The position numbers and the translations under genes were made by a program. The notes below the pieces were generated by a model. It searched no databases and had not been told where the DNA came from. It saw only the letters and a program-made list of their open reading frames with translations. From the NCBI RefSeq assembly GCF_003086295.3, contig NC_092042.1, positions 38,735,419-38,799,418 of the forward strand: 64,000 nucleotides of DNA. The letters are read 5' to 3'. Shown here in pieces: positions 1 to 12,126 of the stretch (positions are counted from its first letter, which is position 1; each line of letters starts with the position of its first letter). Source of the DNA: Arachis hypogaea. Taxonomy: Eukaryota > Streptophyta > Magnoliopsida > Fabales > Fabaceae.

Positions 1-643
1 CTTTCTATGAACAAAGAGGTCGAATACTACCTAGTTCAGAACATAGGAGGGAAAGATCTCCTAGAAATCTCTTTGTGTCCAGATAAGGAGGCTCCCCCTA
101 ATGCTCCTATAAAATACCCACAAAGGCATGTTCTACTTCATCTAAACTCTCCCAAGGATACATGAGAACTACAGTATCTTTTTACCACCAAAAAGGAAAG
201 GTGGGCTCATCATTTTCATCCAGAAAGAAAGGGCGAGCACCCTCAACAACTCGGACTTTAAAATAAAAAATTTTAAAGTCCCGAAAGGAGTCATCAAACG
301 TGGAAAAAACTTTTCTCCCTTGGGTAGCTCGAAAGGAGATCCAAGAAGCCTTCTTCTTGGCTACTCCCAGCTTGGTCAGCACAAACAAGTAAAGGAAAAG
401 GGGCTAGGAAGGATGGACACCTAGTTCTTGACACAGCAACTGGAAAATCTTTATAAATTCCCAAGAGTTCGGATGAAGCTGTGAAGGGGCCACATTACAG
501 TTCCATAAGAGTTCGGTTTCAAAGGCAGTAAAAGGGAGGGTAATACCTAATTGGCTAAAGAAATAGTCATAAGCATAAAAGAAAGGATGCTCTGTCCTAT
601 CTAAGGGAGGGAAGCTAACTCTCTCCTCAGGGTCAGGCGACAC
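1..643 (-). pseudogene. Gag-like 'putative gypsy type transposon' (PF04195-type) pseudogene
   Basis: Read on the minus strand from 643 downward, one frame gives a conserved plant gag-like protein, with stretches such as NCNVAPSQLHPNSWEFIK and KASWISFRATQGRKVFS and the motif VEGARPFFLDENDEPTF. I recognise these as the domain Pfam calls Transposase_28, found in large plant gypsy elements. The frame is broken by in-frame stops at 404-406 and 182-184 and by more towards position 1, so this is a dead copy running off the window. The right end is cut by the solo LTR at 670. The element resumes at 2393, where I see no clear coding sequence. The family call is from memory of the domain; position and breaks are directly visible. 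Confidence 0.72.
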
Positions 644-669
644 CAGTTCATAATTCTTCTCATCTTCCC

Positions 670-2387
670 TGATAAGCGGATAATTTATACGCTTTTTGGC
701 ATTTTTTAGGTAGTTTTTCGTAGGTTCTAGCTACTTTTTAGTATGTTTTTATTAGTTTTCATGCAAAATTCATATCTCTAGACTTTACTATGAGTTTGTG
801 TATTTTTCTGTGATTTCAGGTATTTTCTGGCTGAAATTGAGGGATCTGAGCAAAAATCTGATTCAGGCTGAAAAAGGACTGCTAATGCTGTTGGATTCTG
901 ACCTCCCTGCACTCAAAATGAATTTTCTGGAGCTACCGAAGTCCAATTGGCACGACTCTCAATTGCGTTGGAAAGTAGACATCCAAGGCTTTTCAGCAAT
1001 ATATAATAGTTCACACTTCATTCGAGTTTAGATAACGAAAACTGGCGTTCAATTCCAGTTCCATGCTACATTCTGGAGTAAAACGCCAGAAACACGTCAC
1101 AAACCAGAGTTAAATGCCAAACACATTACAACTTGGTGTTTAACCCCAAGAGAAGCCTCTGCACGTGTAAAGCTCAAGCTCAGCCCAAGCACACACCAAA
1201 GTGGGCCCCTAAAGTGGATTTCTGCACTTAGACTTATTTCTGTAAACCCTAGTAACAAGTCAAGTATAAATAGGACTTCTTACTATTGTATTTTCATCTT
1301 TGGATGAGCTTTAGGAACATCTTTGATTATTGTTAGTCCTTAGACGTTGAGGGCTGGCCTTATGGCCATGCTTACCTTATTTTCACTTATGTATCTTCAA
1401 CGGTGGAGCTTCTACACACCATAGATTAAGGTGTGGAGCTCTGCTGTTCCTCGAGTATTAATGCAATTACTACTATTTTCTATTTAATTCATGCTTATTC
1501 TTATTCGTGATGAATGTGATGAATGTGATGATCATTCGCACTTCAACCTGATGAATGTGATGATCCATGACACTCATCACCATTCTCACTTATGAACATG
1601 TGCCTGACAAACACTTCCGTTCTACCTGCAAAAGCTAGAGTGTGTATCTCTTGGATTCCTGACCCACGACGCATGGTTGCCTCGCCTGACAACCGAACCT
1701 CCCATTCCGTGAGATCAGAGTCTTCATGGTATAAGCTAGAATCCATTGGCAACATTCTTGAGAATCTGGAAAGTCTAAACATTGTCTGTGGTATTCCGAG
1801 TAGGATTCAAGGATTGAATGACTGTGACAAGCTTCAAACTCGCGAGTGTTGGGCGTAGTGATAGACGCAAAAGAATCACTAGATTTTATTCCGACGTGAT
1901 CGAGAACCGACAGACGATTAGCCGTGCTGTGACAGCGCATTTGGACCATTTTCACTGAGAGGATGGGAAGTAGCCATTGACAACGGTGACGCCCTACATA
2001 CAGCTTGCCATAGAAAGGAGTAAGAATGATTGGATAAAAGCAGTAGGAAAGCAGAGATTCAGAAGGAACACAATATATTTATGCACTTATCTGAAATTCC
2101 CACCAATGAATTACATAAGTATCTCTATCTCTTTTTTATGCTTTATTTATCTTTATATTCGAAAACCACTATAACCATTAGAATCCGCCTGATTGAGATT
2201 TACAAGATGACCATAGCTTGCTTCATACCAACAATCTCCGTAGGATCGACCCTTACTCACGTAAGATTTATTACTTGGACGACCCAGTGCACTTGCTGGT
2301 TAGTTGTGCAAAGGTATGAAAAAGAGTGATATTACAATTGTGCGTACCAAGTTGTTGGTGCCGTTGAGATCACAATTTCATGCACCA
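670..2387 (+). repeat. Solo LTR SL1 (TGATGAG family), TSD TTCCC
   Basis: The LTR starts TGATAAGCGGATAATT and ends ATGCACCA. It is flanked by a 5-bp direct repeat TTCCC at 665-669 and 2388-2392, so it is a complete insertion product. A first LTR-type end, GCGTACCA, lies at 2342-2349. It is followed by a primer-site remnant (TTGGTGCCGTTG) and then about 23 bp resembling a second LTR end. The copy is therefore a full element collapsed by an imperfect deletion, with a scar of the primer-binding site, rather than a clean LTR-LTR recombinant. Degenerate copies of the family palindrome lie around 1038-1145. Confidence 0.88.
1265..1274 (+). promoter_or_regulatory. TATA box of solo LTR SL1
   Basis: TATAAATAGG lies about 600 bp into the LTR, the same place as in the other plus-strand copies (3883 and 11262). 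It would drive R-U5 transcription of the element. Whether this solo LTR is transcribed cannot be seen. Confidence 0.6.
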
Positions 2388-2392
2388 TTCCC

Positions 2393-3324
2393 TACACTCA
2401 CAAATCCTATAAAACCTCCTAGCTTCTCACAGTATTTGGGGTCGGCTACGGTAACACACATCAAGACTATGGAATCTAACCAATCGGCCATACTAACAAG
2501 GACCTTTGTGGACATCTCTGCAATATTCTTACAAGAAGACATAAAGCAACTGCACCTAGAGTAAGAAAATAAAGAGGGTCACTACCAAACAACTCGGACA
2601 GAAACAAAAAAGGAAGAAAAAACTGACAAGCAATAGGTTTGGCAAGAAAGGGCTCCCTAGGATTCACAAAAAGAAAAAATCAATGCCAAAATCCCAGGGG
2701 CACCCTTTGGAGGAAACAAAGCAGAATGCAGAAAATGAAATGTCGCAAAAGCCAAAGCCCTAACCCTCTTAAATAAAAGAAAACACAAGGAGGCAAACAG
2801 AAATCCAGGCACCAACATTTCTTCACAAAAACACCAAAATAAAAATGTTCGCAACTTTGAAGAAACAAAGGCATACAATAATCACCAGAGAGCTTCGACC
2901 TTTTCAAAAAGAGGCTCAGCAAGATCAAAACTTTGTGCAAAAGGTAAGCATGCAGCAATAAAGCACAAAGAATGACGACAATTAAAACACATAAAACGAG
3001 AAAGCGTATGAAGCAAAGCACCAACCTGCAAAGGAGAGCAAGAAGCAGCGACGGGTGTGTAGCGAAAGCACGAATGGTCCAACGAAAGCTTTGAAACTTC
3101 AAATAAAGAAGAAAAGCTTGGAGTAAAGTTTTAGCAGAGAAAGAGGGTGTTCTTTTCAGAAGAATGAAAATGACGAAGGTAGAAGAAAGAACTGAAAGAA
3201 ATCCAAATATCTTTGATTTCAAATAAAGGAGGGAACAAAATGGCAAAAAGAAATTAAAGCTCTAATTAAAAGGTTTTTAAAGCGCTCATGAAAACCCAAA
3301 ACTGATGCGTTAGGGAACGACGCT
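2393..3324 (-). other. Upstream noncoding part of the interrupted gag-like element
   Basis: This 0.9 kb lies between the solo LTR and the 5' LTR of P1. By the TTCCC target duplication it continues the element at 1-669. It is purine-rich on the plus strand, and its minus-strand reading frames are low-complexity (Leu/Phe/Cys rich). I find no recognisable domain, so I treat it as leader or degenerate sequence rather than a gene. Confidence 0.5.
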
Positions 3325-3882
3325 TTATGAGCGGATAATTTATACACTTTTTAGTATATTTTTATTAGTTTTTATTCAAAAATCACATTTCTAGACTTTA
3401 CTATGATTTTGTGTATTTTTCTGTGATTTTAGGTATTTTCTGGCTGAAATTGAGGGACCTGAGCAAAAATCTGATTCAGAGGCTGAAAAAGGACTGCAGA
3501 TGCTGTTGGATTCTGACCTCTCTGCACTCGAAGTGGATTTTCTGGAGTTATAGAAGCCCAATTGGCGCTCTCTTAATTGCGTTGCAAAGTAGACATCTTG
3601 GGCTTTCCAGAAATGTATAATAGTCTATACTTTGCCTGAGATTTGATGGCCCAAACTGGCATCAAAATGCCAGTCAGAAACCCTTTTCTGGCGTTAAACG
3701 CCAGAACTGGCATAAAAGCTAGAGTTAAACGCCCAAACTGGCACTAGAGCTGGTGTTTAACTCCAAGAAAAGCTTATGCATGTGAAAGCTTCAATGCTCA
3801 GCCTAAGCACACACCAAGTGGGCACCGGAAGTGGATTTCTGCATCATTTACTTATCTCTATAAACCCTAGGTTACTAATCAT

Positions 3883-3892
3883 TATAAATAGG
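3883..3892 (+). promoter_or_regulatory. TATA box of P1 5' LTR
   Basis: TATAAATAGG sits about 560 bp into the LTR, as in related copies. It lies upstream of the nested solo LTR, so transcripts starting here would now cross an antisense LTR before reaching gag. Confidence 0.6.
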
Positions 3893-4073
3893 ACCTTTTA
3901 CTATTGTATTTTGATATTGGGAGATCATTAGATCATTTTTGAGACTATCTTTGTATCACTGTTGATCTCTTGATCACGCTTAGGGGGCTGGCCATTCGGC
4001 CATACCTGGACCTTCATCACTTATGTATTTTCAACGATGGAGTTTCTAAACCTCATAGATTAAGGTGTGGAAC

Positions 4074-5629
4074 TGGTGCACGAAATTGTGTATGCCAATA
4101 TTAATGGACTATTTCTCACAACTTTGCACAACTAACCAGCAAGTGCACTGGGTCATCCAAGTAATACCTTACGTGAGTAAGGGTCGAATCCCACGGAGAT
4201 TGTTGGCTTGAAGCAAGCTATGGTTATCTTATTATTCTTAGTCAGGATATAATATCAATAATAATTTTTAGTTTCAATTGTAAAAAGTAAAAGAGCATGA
4301 AATAAATATTTATTATGCAGTAATGGAGAATATGTTGGAGTTTTGGAGATGCTTTGTCCTCTGAATTTCAACTTTTCTCTTGTCCTCTTCTTCACATACG
4401 CAAGGCTCCTTCCATGGCAAGCTGTATGTAGGGTGTCACCGTTGTCAATGGCTACTTCCCATCCTCTCAGTGAAAATGGTCCAAATGCTCTGTCACAGCA
4501 CGGCTAATCATCTGTTGGTTCTCAATCATGTTGGAATAGAATCCATTGATTCTTTTGAATTTGTCTTCACGCCCAACAATCACGAGTTTGAAGCTCGTCA
4601 CAGCCATTCAATCCTTGAATCCTACTCGGAATGCCACAGACAAGGTTTAGACTTTTTGGATCCTCAAGAGTGGCCGCCAAAATATTCTAGCGTATACCAC
4701 GAAGATTCTGATTAAGGAATCTAAGAGATACTCATTCAATCTAATGTAGAACGGAGGTGGTTGTCAGGCATATATTCATGGATTGAGGAAGGTGATGAGT
4801 GTCACGGATCATCACCTTCTTCATCGTGAAGCACAAATGAACATCTTAGATAGAAACAAGCGTGTTTGAATGGAAAACAGAAATAATTGCATTAATTCAT
4901 CGAGACGCTGCAGAGCTCCTCACCCCCAACAATGGGGTTTGGAGACTCATGCCATCAAAAGGTACAAAATTCAGATCTAAAAATGTCATCAGATCCAAAA
5001 TAAGTCTCTAAAAGTTGTTTAAATAGTAAACTAGTACCCTAGGTTTACAGAAAATGAGTAAACTAAGATGGATAGTGCAGAAATCCACTTCTAGTGTCCA
5101 CTTGTGCTGGGGCTGAGACTTAAGCTTCTCACGTGCCTGGGCTGTTTCTGGAGTCGAACGCCAGGTTGTAACTTGTTTCTGGCGTTGAACTCCAACTTGC
5201 AACCTGTTTCTGGCGCTGAACGCCAGACTTCAACATGGAACTGGCGTTGAACGCCAGTTTACATCATCTATCTTCGTGCAAAGTATAAACTATTATCTAT
5301 TGCTGGAAAGACCTGGATGTCTACTTTCCAACCCAATTGAGAGCGCGTCAATTGGACTTCTGTAGCTCCAAAAAATCCATTCCGAGTGCAGGGAAGTCAG
5401 AATCCAACAACATTCGCAGTCCTTTTTCAACCTGAATTAGATTTTGCTCAAGTCCCTCAATTTTAGCCAGAAAATACCTGAAATCACAGAAAAACACACA
5501 AATTTATAGTAGAGTCCAGAAATATGAATTTTGCCTAAAAACTAATGAAAATATACTAAAAAGTAGCTAGAACCTACTAAAAACCACCTAAAAATAATGC
5601 CAAAAAGCGTATAAATTATCCGCTCATCA
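4074..5629 (-). repeat. Solo LTR SL2 (TGATGAG family), inserted in P1's LTR
   Basis: On the minus strand it begins TGATGAGCGGATAATT (plus-strand end at 5629) and ends TGCACCA (plus-strand start TGGTGCAC at 4074). Flanking 5-mers are GGAAC (4069-4073) and GGAGC (5630-5634), a target duplication with one later change. Joining across it restores the family LTR text ..GGTGTGGAGCTCTGCTG.. seen at 1432. No internal element sequence is left. Family palindromes are at about 5150-5262. Confidence 0.88.
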
Positions 5630-6529
5630 GGAGCTCTACTGTTCCTCATAAAGTAATGCAACTACTACTATTTTCTATTCAATTCAAGCTTATTCTTGTT
5701 TTAAGATATTCATTCGCACTTCAACATGATGAATGTGATGATCAAGTGACACTCATCACCATTCTCACTTAGGAACACATGCCTGACAACCACTTCCGTT
5801 CTACATGAAAACTAACTTGAATGTATATCTCTTGGCCTCCTGGTCCATGACGCATCGTTGCCTTTCATGACAATAGAACCTTTCATTCCGTGAGATTAGA
5901 GTCTTCGTGGTATAAGCTAGAATCAATTGGCAGCATTCTTGAGATCCGGAAAGTTTAAACCTTGTTTGTGGTATTCCGAGTAGGATCTGGGATGGGATGA
6001 CTGTGACAAGCTTTAAACTCGTGAGTGCTGGGCACAATGACAGTGCACAAAAGGATCATTGGATCTTATTCCAACACAAGTGAGAACCGACAGATGATTA
6101 GCCCTACGTAACCTGCAGCCGGACCATTTTCATTGAGAGGACAGACGGTAGCCATTGACAACGGTGATCCCCCAATATACAGCTTGCCATGGAAAGGAGT
6201 ACGCATGACTAGATGAAAGCAGTAGGAAAGCAGGGATTCAAAGGGAACAAAGCATCTCCATACGCTTATCTAAAATTCCTACCAATGAATTACATAAGTA
6301 TCTCTATCTTGTTTTATGTTTTATTTGTCTTTTAATTATCAAAACTCCATAACCATTTGAATCTGCCTGACTGAGATTTACAAGATGACCATAGCTTCCT
6401 TCAAGCCGACAATCTCCGTGGGATCGACCCTTACTCACGTAAGGTATTACTTGGACGACCCAGTGCACTTGTTGGTCAGCTATGCGGAATTGTGAAAAGT
6501 GTGAATCATAATTTTGCGTACCAAGTTTT

Positions 6530-6547
6530 TGGCGCCGTTGCCGGGGA
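6530..6547 (+). promoter_or_regulatory. Primer-binding site of P1 (tRNA-Asp)
   Basis: TGGCGCCGTTGCCGGGGA is perfectly complementary to the 3' end of plant tRNA-Asp including CCA, and lies 6 bp after the LTR end. It would prime minus-strand DNA synthesis. The tRNA assignment comes from knowledge of plant tRNA-Asp. Confidence 0.9.
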
Positions 6548-8359
6548 TTGTTCAAGTTTGGACAACTGACGGTTCATCTTGTTGTTCAGATTAGGTAATT
6601 TTCTTCTTTTTTATTTATTTTATTCTTCAGAATTTTTAAGAATGAATTCTAGAGTTTCAGACGATGCTTTTATCATCACAGGAGCTAGTTGATTCCCATC
6701 AATTTGGTTATTGTATGTAATGTCCTGCTGAAGCTTGGTTAGCCATGTCTAATCCTTTTAGACTGAAGCTTTAGAATAACATTGCATGATTCTTGGAATT
6801 CTCATTAAAAATTTTGAGTTTCTTATTTTCTTACAAAAAAATTTATAAAATCATAAAATCAAAAATAATTTGTGTTTCTTGTTTGAGTCTAGTGTCAAAT
6901 TTCAAGTTTGGTGTCAATTGCATGTTTTTATTTTTCTTGCATTTTTCGAAAATATCTGCATTGTGTTCTTCATTGATTTTCAAGTTGTTCTTGATGATAT
7001 TCTTTGTCTGATCATTAAATTCTCTTGTTTTGTGTCTTTTGTTGTTTCTCATGTGCATTCTCAAATTGTTAGTGTATCTAGTATGAAAACTTCTAAGTTT
7101 GGTGTCTTGCATGTCTTTCTTTTCTAAAAAAAATTTCAAAAATATGTTCTTGATGTTCATCATGATCTTCAAAGTGTTCTTGGTGTTCATCTTGACATTC
7201 AAAGTGTTCTTGCATGCCTTCCTTGTTTTGATCATAGTTTTTCATGTTTAATTTCATTCTGTTGTTTTTCTCTCTCATTATTAAAAATTCAAAAAATTCA
7301 AAATTATGTATTTTCAAATCAATAATACAGAGAATTGAAGATTCAGAACATACAGTAGAGGAATTACAGAGAAAAAGCTGGGCGTTCAAAATGCCCAGTA
7401 AAGAAGGATTTCTGGCATTTAAACGCAAGCCATGGTACTTGGCTGGGCGTTTTACACCTAAGGAGGTAGCCAAATGGGCGTTAAACGCCAGAATGGATAC
7501 CATTCTGGGTGTTTACCGCCAGGATAACACCAAGGAGGTAATTTTGTTTTCAATTCAAATCTTTTTCAATTTTCAAGTTTCAAAACTAATTTTTCAAAAT
7601 CTTATCTTTTTCATATCCTCTCTTATCAATCATATCTTTTTCAAAATCAAATCTTTTTCATTTTTCTTTTAATATTTTCAAAAATCCTTGCTAACAATTA
7701 ATGTTATGATTCAAAAATTTCAAGTTTGTTACTTTCTTGTTAAGAAATGTTCAATATTTGAATTTTAGAATCATATCTTTTAATTTCTTGTTAGTCAAGT
7801 CATCAATTTTAAAAATCAAATGTTTTTTTTAAATTGTTTTTCAATCATATCTTTTCAATAATATCTTTTTAAATCATATCTTTTTCAAATCACATCTTTT
7901 CAAATCTTAATTTCAAAATCTTTTTCTAACTTCTTATCTTTTCAAAACTCACTATTTCTTACCTTTTCAAAACCACCTAACTACTTTTTCACTTCTCTAT
8001 TTTCAAAAACCACTAACAACTTTTTCTAAAAAAATCTTTTTAATTGACTAATTATTTTAAACTCTAATTTTGTTTTATTCCTTTCCTAATTTTCGAACAC
8101 TAACTAATTTTTAAATTAAAAACAAAAATATTTTTCCTTTCTCTTTTATTCAATATTCGAATTTCTTTTCTCTCTCATCTCTTTCTATTTAATCACTCAC
8201 ACTTATTCTTCTTTAATAATTCAGACCTCCTCCCTCTCTATAAGTTCGAATTCCTCTCTCTACCTCATCCTTCTATCCTTCTTTTCTTCTGACACATCAA
8301 GGAATCTCTATACTGTGACATAGAAGATTTCATACTTTCTTTGTCTTCTTCTCTTTCAT
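6548..8359 (+). other. Leader of P1 with palindrome motifs and T-rich tract
   Basis: This is untranslated sequence between the primer site and gag. It repeats the motif AAGTTTGGTGTC near 6900 and 7095. At about 7378-7523 it has several copies of the palindrome GGCGTTnAACGCC (for example GGGCGTTAAACGCCAGAA). From 7540 to 8340 it becomes a long pyrimidine-rich stretch with repeated TTTTTCAAAATC units. Short reading frames here look like chance. The same leader, antisense, lies at 19344-19971 (N1) and 50987-51548 (N2). Confidence 0.65.
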
Positions 8360-10636
8360 ATGAGTAGGAACAAAGATAAAGGCATTCTTGTTGAAGCTAA
8401 TCCTGAACCTGAAAGGACTCTGAAGAGGAAGCTAAGAGAAGCTAAAGCACAACTCTCTGGAGAGGACCTGACAGAAATTTTCGAAAAGAAGAAGACATGG
8501 CAGCCAAAAATAACAACAATGCCAACAATACAAGGAAGATGCTTGGTGACTACGCTGCACCAACTTCCAACTTCTATGGAAGAAGCATCTCAATTCCTAC
8601 CATTGGAGCAAACAACTTTGAGCTTAAGCCTCAATTAGTTTCTCTAATACAGCAAAACTGCAAGTTTCATGGATTTCCATCAGAAGATCCTCATCAGTTC
8701 TTATCTGAATTCTTGTAGATCTATGATACTGTTAAGACCAATGGGTTGATCTTGAAGTCTACAGACTTATGCTTTTCCCCTTTGCTGTAAGAGACAGAGC
8801 TAGAACACGGTTAGACTCACAACCTAGAGAAAGCCTGAACTCTTGGGACAAGCTGGTCAATGCTTTCTTGACCAAATTCTTTCCACCTCAAAAGATGAGT
8901 AAGCTCGGAGTGGATGTCCAAACCTTCAGACAGAAGGAAGGTGAATCCCTCTATGAAGCTTGGGAAAGATACAAGCAATTAACCAAAAGGTGTCCTTCTG
9001 ACATGTTTCCAAAATGGAGTATCATATGTATATTCTATGATGGTCTGTCTGAGTTATCCAAGATGTCATTAGATGACTCTGTTGGTGGATCTCTTCATCT
9101 AAAAATGCCTGTAAAAGCCCAGGAACTCATTGAAATGGTTGCAAATAACAAGTTCATGTACACATATGAAAGAAATCCTGTGAATAATGGGACGACTCAG
9201 AAGAAATGAGTTCTTGAGATTGATACTCTAAATGCCATATTGGCTCAGAACAAAATATTGACTCAACAAGTCAATATAATTTCTCAGAATCTGACTGGAC
9301 TGCAAGCTGCATCTGGCAGTGCTAAAGAAGCCTCCTTTGAGGGAGAAGCTTATGACCATGAGAATCCTGCAATGGAAGATATGAATTACATGAGAGAATC
9401 CTATGAAAACACCTATAATCCTTTATGGATGAATCACCCAAATTTCTCATGGAAGGATCAACAAAAGCCTCAACAAGGCTTCAATAACAATAATTGTGGG
9501 AGAAATAGGTTTGGCAATAGCAAACCTTTTCCATCATCTTCTCAGCAACAGACAGAGAATTTTGAGCAGAGCATCTCTGGCTTAGCAAATATAGTCTCTG
9601 ATCTATCCAAGGCCACTCTCAGTTTCATGACTGAGGCACGGTCCTCCATCAGAAATTTGGAGGCACAAGTGGGTTAGCTGAGTAAAAGAGTTACTGAAAC
9701 TCCTCCTAGCACTCTCCCAAGTAATACAGAAGAGAATCCAAAAAGAGAGTGCAAGGCCATCCACACATCCAACATGGCCGAACCTGTAGAGGAGGGAAAG
9801 GCAGTGATTCCCAGTGAGGAAGACTCATGGGACGTCCACTGACCACTAGAGAGTTTCCTCTTGAGGAACCAAAGAAATCTGAGGCTCATCTAGAGACCAT
9901 AGAGATTCCACTGAACTTCCTATTACCATTCATGAGCTCTGAAGAATATTCTTCTTCTGAAGAAGATGAAGTTACTACTGAAGAGTAAATTGCTTAGTAT
10001 CTAGGAGCAATCATGAAGCTGAATGCCAAATTATTTGGTAATGAGACTTGGGAGGATGAACCTCCATTGCTCATTAATAAACTAAACGCCTTGGCTCAGC
10101 TGAAGATACCTTAAAAGAAACCAGATCCCGGAAGGTTCTTAACACCTTGCACCATTGGAACCATGACCTTTGAGAAGGCTCTGTGTGACCTGGGGTCAAG
10201 TGTAAACCTCATGCCACTCTCTGTAATGGAGAAACTATGGATCTTTGAGGTACAAGCTGCAAGAATCTCACTGGAGATGGCAGACAAATCAAAAAAACAG
10301 GCTTATAGACTTGTAGAGGATGTCTTGGTAAAGGTTGGAGGCCTTTACATCCCTGCTGACTTCATAATCCTAGACACTGGGAAGGATGAGGATGAATCCA
10401 TCATCCTTGGAAGACCCTTCCTAGCCACAGCAAAAGCTGTGATTGATGTGGACAGAGGAGAGTTAGTCCTTCAATTGAATAAAGACTACCTTGTGTTTAA
10501 GGCTCAAGGATCTCCCTCTACAACCATGGAGAGGAAGCATGAAAAGCTTCTCTCAATACAGAGTCAACCAAAGCCCCCACATTCAAACTCTAAGTTTGGT
10601 ATTGGGAGGCCCCAACCATGCTCTGAATATCTGTGA
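8360..10636 (+). pseudogene. P1 gag-protease pseudogene
   Basis: The frame starts MSRNKDKGILVEANPEPERT, matching the N1 and N2 gag starts. It contains the retrotransposon Gag core (MLFPFAVRDRAR ... GESLYEAWERYKQL) and, near the end, a retropepsin-like domain with DLGSSVNLMP and [10 protein letters not shown]. It is badly broken: a frameshift near 8494, stops at 8716-8718, 9207-9209 and 9675-9677, more stops and frameshifts between 9830 and 10115, then an open stretch from 10163. There is no zinc knuckle, reverse transcriptase or integrase. The last residues before the stop include the HSNSKFGIGRPQ repeat seen in multiple copies in N2. It cannot give a full protein. Confidence 0.85.
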
Positions 10637-11261
10637 AGCTCCATGAGAGCTCACTGTCAAGCAATTGACATTAAAGAAGCGCTTATTGGGAGGTGATGAG
10701 CGGATAATTTATACGCTTTTTGGCATTGTTTTTAGTATATTTTTAGTATGTTTTAGTTAGTTTTTATTAGGTTTTTATTAGTTTTTAATTAAAAATCACA
10801 TTTCTGGACTTTACTATGAGTTTGTGTATTTTTCTGTGATTTCATGTATTTTCCGGCTGAAATTGAGGGAACTGAGCAAAAATCTGATTCAGAGGCTGAA
10901 AAAGGACTGCAGATGCTGTTGGATTCTGACTTCCCTGCACTCGAAGTGGATTTTCTGGAGCTACAGAATCCCAATCGGCGCGCTCTCAATTGTGTTGGAA
11001 AGTAGACATAGTGGGCTTTCCAGCAATATATAATAGTCCATACTTTACCCAAGAATTGATGGCCTAAACCGGCGTTCCAAATCAGCTTCAGAATTCCCGG
11101 CGTTTAACGCCGGAACTGGCACAAAAGCTGGCGTTTAACTTCAGGAAAAGTCTCTACACATGAAAGCTTCAATGCTCAGCCCAAGCACACACCAAGTGGA
11201 CCCCGGAAGTGGATTTTTACGTCATTTACTCATTCTTGTAAACCCTAGGTCACTAGTTCAC

Positions 11262-11271
11262 TATAAATAGG
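11262..11271 (+). promoter_or_regulatory. TATA box of LTR L3
   Basis: TATAAATAGG sits at the usual position about 570 bp into the LTR. Transcription from it would enter the antisense N1 element about 860 bp downstream. Confidence 0.6.
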
Positions 11272-12126
11272 ACTTTTTGCTATTGTATCTGTACCTCATG
11301 ACACAATACACGTTTTATATTGCATCTTCTACGGCATGAGTCTCTAAACCCCATGGTTGGGGATGAGGAGCTCTGCTGTGTCTTGATGGATTAATGCAAT
11401 TACTACTGTTTTTCATTCAATCACGCGTGCTTCTATTCTAAGATATCACTTGTTCCTAAACTTGATGAATGTGATGATCCGTGACACTCATCATCATTCT
11501 CACCTATGAATGTGTGCCTGACAACCACCTCTGTTCTACCTTAGATTAAGTGGATATCTCTTGGATTCCTTAATCAGAATCTTCGTGGTATAAGCTAGAA
11601 TCCATTTGCGGCCATTCTTGAGAATCCGGAAGGTCTAAACCTTGTCTGTGGTATTCTGAGTAGGATTCAAGGATTGAATGACTGTGACGAGCTTCAAACT
11701 CACGATTGTGGGGCGGTAGTGACAGACGCAAAAGAATCACTGGATTCTATTCCGACATGATCGAGAACCGACAGATGAATAGCCGTGCTGTGACAGAGCG
11801 CGTTGAACATTTTCACTGAGAGGATGGGAGGTAGCCATTGACAATAGTGAAACCTAACATACAGCTTGCCATGGAAGGAGCCTTTCATGCTTGAAGAAGA
11901 AGACAGTAGAAAAGCAGAGATTCAGAAGATAGAGCATCTCCAAAACCTCAACCTGTTTTTCATTACTGCAAAAACAAGTATTTATTTCATGTTCTTTTAC
12001 TTTTTACAATTAAATCTGAGAATTATTGATATCCTGACTAAGAGTTACAAGATAACCATAGCTTGCTTCAAACCGACAATCTCCGTGGGATCGACCCTTA
12101 CTCACGTAAGGTATTACTTGGACAAC

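Larger units (their letters stand above)
3325..6523 (+). repeat. 5' LTR of P1 (interrupted at 4074-5629)
   Basis: The LTR starts TTATGAGCGGATAATT (a one-base change from TGATGAG) and ends GCGTACCA, directly before the tRNA-Asp primer site. Removing the nested solo LTR leaves about 1.64 kb, the normal length for the family. The TATA box TATAAATAGG is at 3883-3892. Copies of the palindromic GGCGTT/AACGCC motif lie at about 3655-3765. The end of the LTR has the family's CTCACGTAAGGTATTACTTG and CAGTGCACTTG blocks. Confidence 0.85.
3325..10693 (+). mobile_element. P1: non-autonomous gag-protease LTR retrotransposon, 3' part missing
   Basis: The order is 5' LTR (3325-6523, carrying a nested solo LTR), primer-binding site for tRNA-Asp (6530), a 1.8 kb leader, then a decayed gag-protease reading frame ending at 10636. 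No reverse transcriptase or integrase follows. The conserved spacer GAAGCGCTTATTGGGAGG at 10676-10693 runs straight into the next LTR. The array, ORF2 and 3' noncoding region present in sister elements N1 and N2 are therefore absent. The downstream LTR (10694-21789) can be read as P1's 3' LTR, P2's 5' LTR, or one LTR shared by both. Confidence 0.75.

Noticed and set aside
2680..3246. 188-codon minus-strand open frame
   Set aside because: Leu/Phe/Cys-rich low complexity from a purine-rich strand, no domain, and other overlapping frames are equally open.
6530..6547. tRNA gene fragment
   Set aside because: Matches tRNA-Asp 3' end only in antisense and only next to LTRs, so it is the primer-binding site.
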